DNA from: DASZHJ01 sp963735465
Lineage (GTDB): Bacteria; Pseudomonadota; Alphaproteobacteria; ATCC43930; CGMCC-115725
Direction of reading: 5' to 3'
Assembly: GCA_963735465.1 (NCBI GenBank)
Contig: CAVTLA010000001.1
Location: 1,984,001 to 2,048,000 of the forward strand
Length of the DNA stretch: 64,000 nucleotides
A model generated the notes under the pieces. That model did not search any database and was not told the origin of the DNA. It saw nothing but the letters and a program-made list of their open reading frames with translations. A program made the position numbers and the translations under genes. This document shows positions 63,488 to 64,000 of the stretch, piece after piece; position 1 is the first letter of the stretch; each line of letters begins with the position of its first letter.

Positions 63488-64000
63488 ATGACCAACTACA
63501 TCCTGCGCCGGCTCGCGGAATCCCTGCTGGTGCTGGCGGTGATGTCGTTCGTGATCTACGGGCTCATCGGCTTGATGCCCGGCGATCCCATCGACCTCAT
63601 GCTGGGTGCCGACCCGCATCTCACCGCCGCCGACGTGGCGCGTCTCAAGGCGCTGATGGGCATCGACCAGCCGCTCCTCAAGCGCTACGGCGCCTGGGCG
63701 CTCGCGGCGCTGCACGGCGATTTCGGCTATTCCCGGCTCTACGTGATGCCGGCGATCCAGGCCCTGCTGGCGCCGCTCGGCCGCAGCGCGCTGCTGATGG
63801 GCGTGAGCTTCGTCGCCACTCTCGCGGTGGGGCTGCCGCTCGGCATCCTGGCGGCGCTCCGCCCCCGCTCCGCCCTCGATCACGGCATCAATCTCGCCGC
63901 CTTCGCCAGCGTGTCGCTGCCGAGCTTCTGGATCGGCCTCATGCTGATCCTGGTCTTCGCGGCGAGCCTGGGCTGGCTGCCGGCGGGCGGCATCGCCGAT
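63488..64000 (+). CDS. ABC transporter permease, DppB/OppB type, 3' end outside window
   Basis: The first 171 codons of a peptide-type permease: an N-terminal membrane helix (LLVLAVMSFVIYGLIGLMPG) with the conserved PGDPIDLMLG segment, a periplasmic region (LMGIDQPLLKRYGAW, LHGDFGYSRLY), and the next helices (ALLMGVSFVATLAVGLPLGI, LPSFWIGLMLILVF). It is downstream of the family-5 binding protein and would form the channel with a DppC-type partner beyond the window. Confidence 0.93.
   Translation, partial: MTNYILRRLAESLLVLAVMSFVIYGLIGLMPGDPIDLMLGADPHLTAADVARLKALMGIDQPLLKRYGAWALAALHGDFGYSRLYVMPAIQALLAPLGRSALLMGVSFVATLAVGLPLGILAALRPRSALDHGINLAAFASVSLPSFWIGLMLILVFAASLGWLPAGGIAD

Overview
The window is a dense, GC-rich bacterial chromosome segment. 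Several features point to an alphaproteobacterium, probably Rhodospirillales/Rhizobiales-like: an RNase E with a long acidic/proline insert in its S1 domain next to mrcA-prfB, a DUF2336 protein behind a CtrA-type TTAA-N7-TTAA box, a PmtA-type phospholipid methyltransferase, a tandem cold-shock protein, and palindromic intergenic repeats of a kind widespread in that class. No rRNA, tRNA, CRISPR array, transposase or phage gene was seen. The genus cannot be assigned from the sequence alone.

Layout. 1-21 kb is mostly housekeeping: tyrS (5' cut), an AsmA-like envelope protein, glnE, bcp, a DUF455 ferritin-like gene, a secreted trypsin-like protease coupled to a membrane FHA protein, prfB with a programmed +1 frameshift, mrcA (PBP1A), rne with two single-base frame breaks, an aminotransferase, and a BepA-like M48 protease. 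21-33 kb is metabolic and stress genes: DsbA-like thiol oxidoreductase, SRAP protein, a stand-alone xanthine-dehydrogenase-type large subunit overlapping cysQ, Sua5 (frame break), a GlcD-type FAD enzyme, a serine hydrolase, pirin, a DmdC-type acyl-CoA dehydrogenase, and pmtA.

33-41 kb holds a tandem cold-shock protein, then a sugar-acid module (FAH hydrolase and SDR divergent from a UxaA-type dehydratase). A tight four-gene leftward run follows (denD-like, DUF1499, cupin, purC), then a TonB protein. 42-44.6 kb is a YCII-YCII-ECF sigma cassette bounded by inverted copies of a CACGGAGG repeat. recQ follows, with about eight single-base frame breaks in 1 kb. 46.5-51 kb has two SDRs divergent from a LysR regulator, and an ABC-F ATPase.

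51-58.9 kb has a DUF2336 gene, two uncharacterised small genes, an HpaI aldolase/IlvD-Edd dehydratase pair (pentonate catabolism), leuA with a candidate leader ORF, and two unknown genes. 59-60.6 kb is a merR-merT-GDCCVxC mini-module. The window ends in a luciferase-like oxidoreductase (frame break) and the start of a peptide-type ABC transporter operon.

The clearest mechanistic finding is the prfB frameshift site. The frame breaks in rne, sua5, recQ and the luciferase-like gene leave conserved residues intact, so indel errors in the assembly are the leading explanation. Candidates for less-described biology are the protease-FHA pair, the repeat-bounded sigma/YCII cassette, the merR-merT-GDCCVxC module, the leuA leader, and the two-gene unit at 52 kb.
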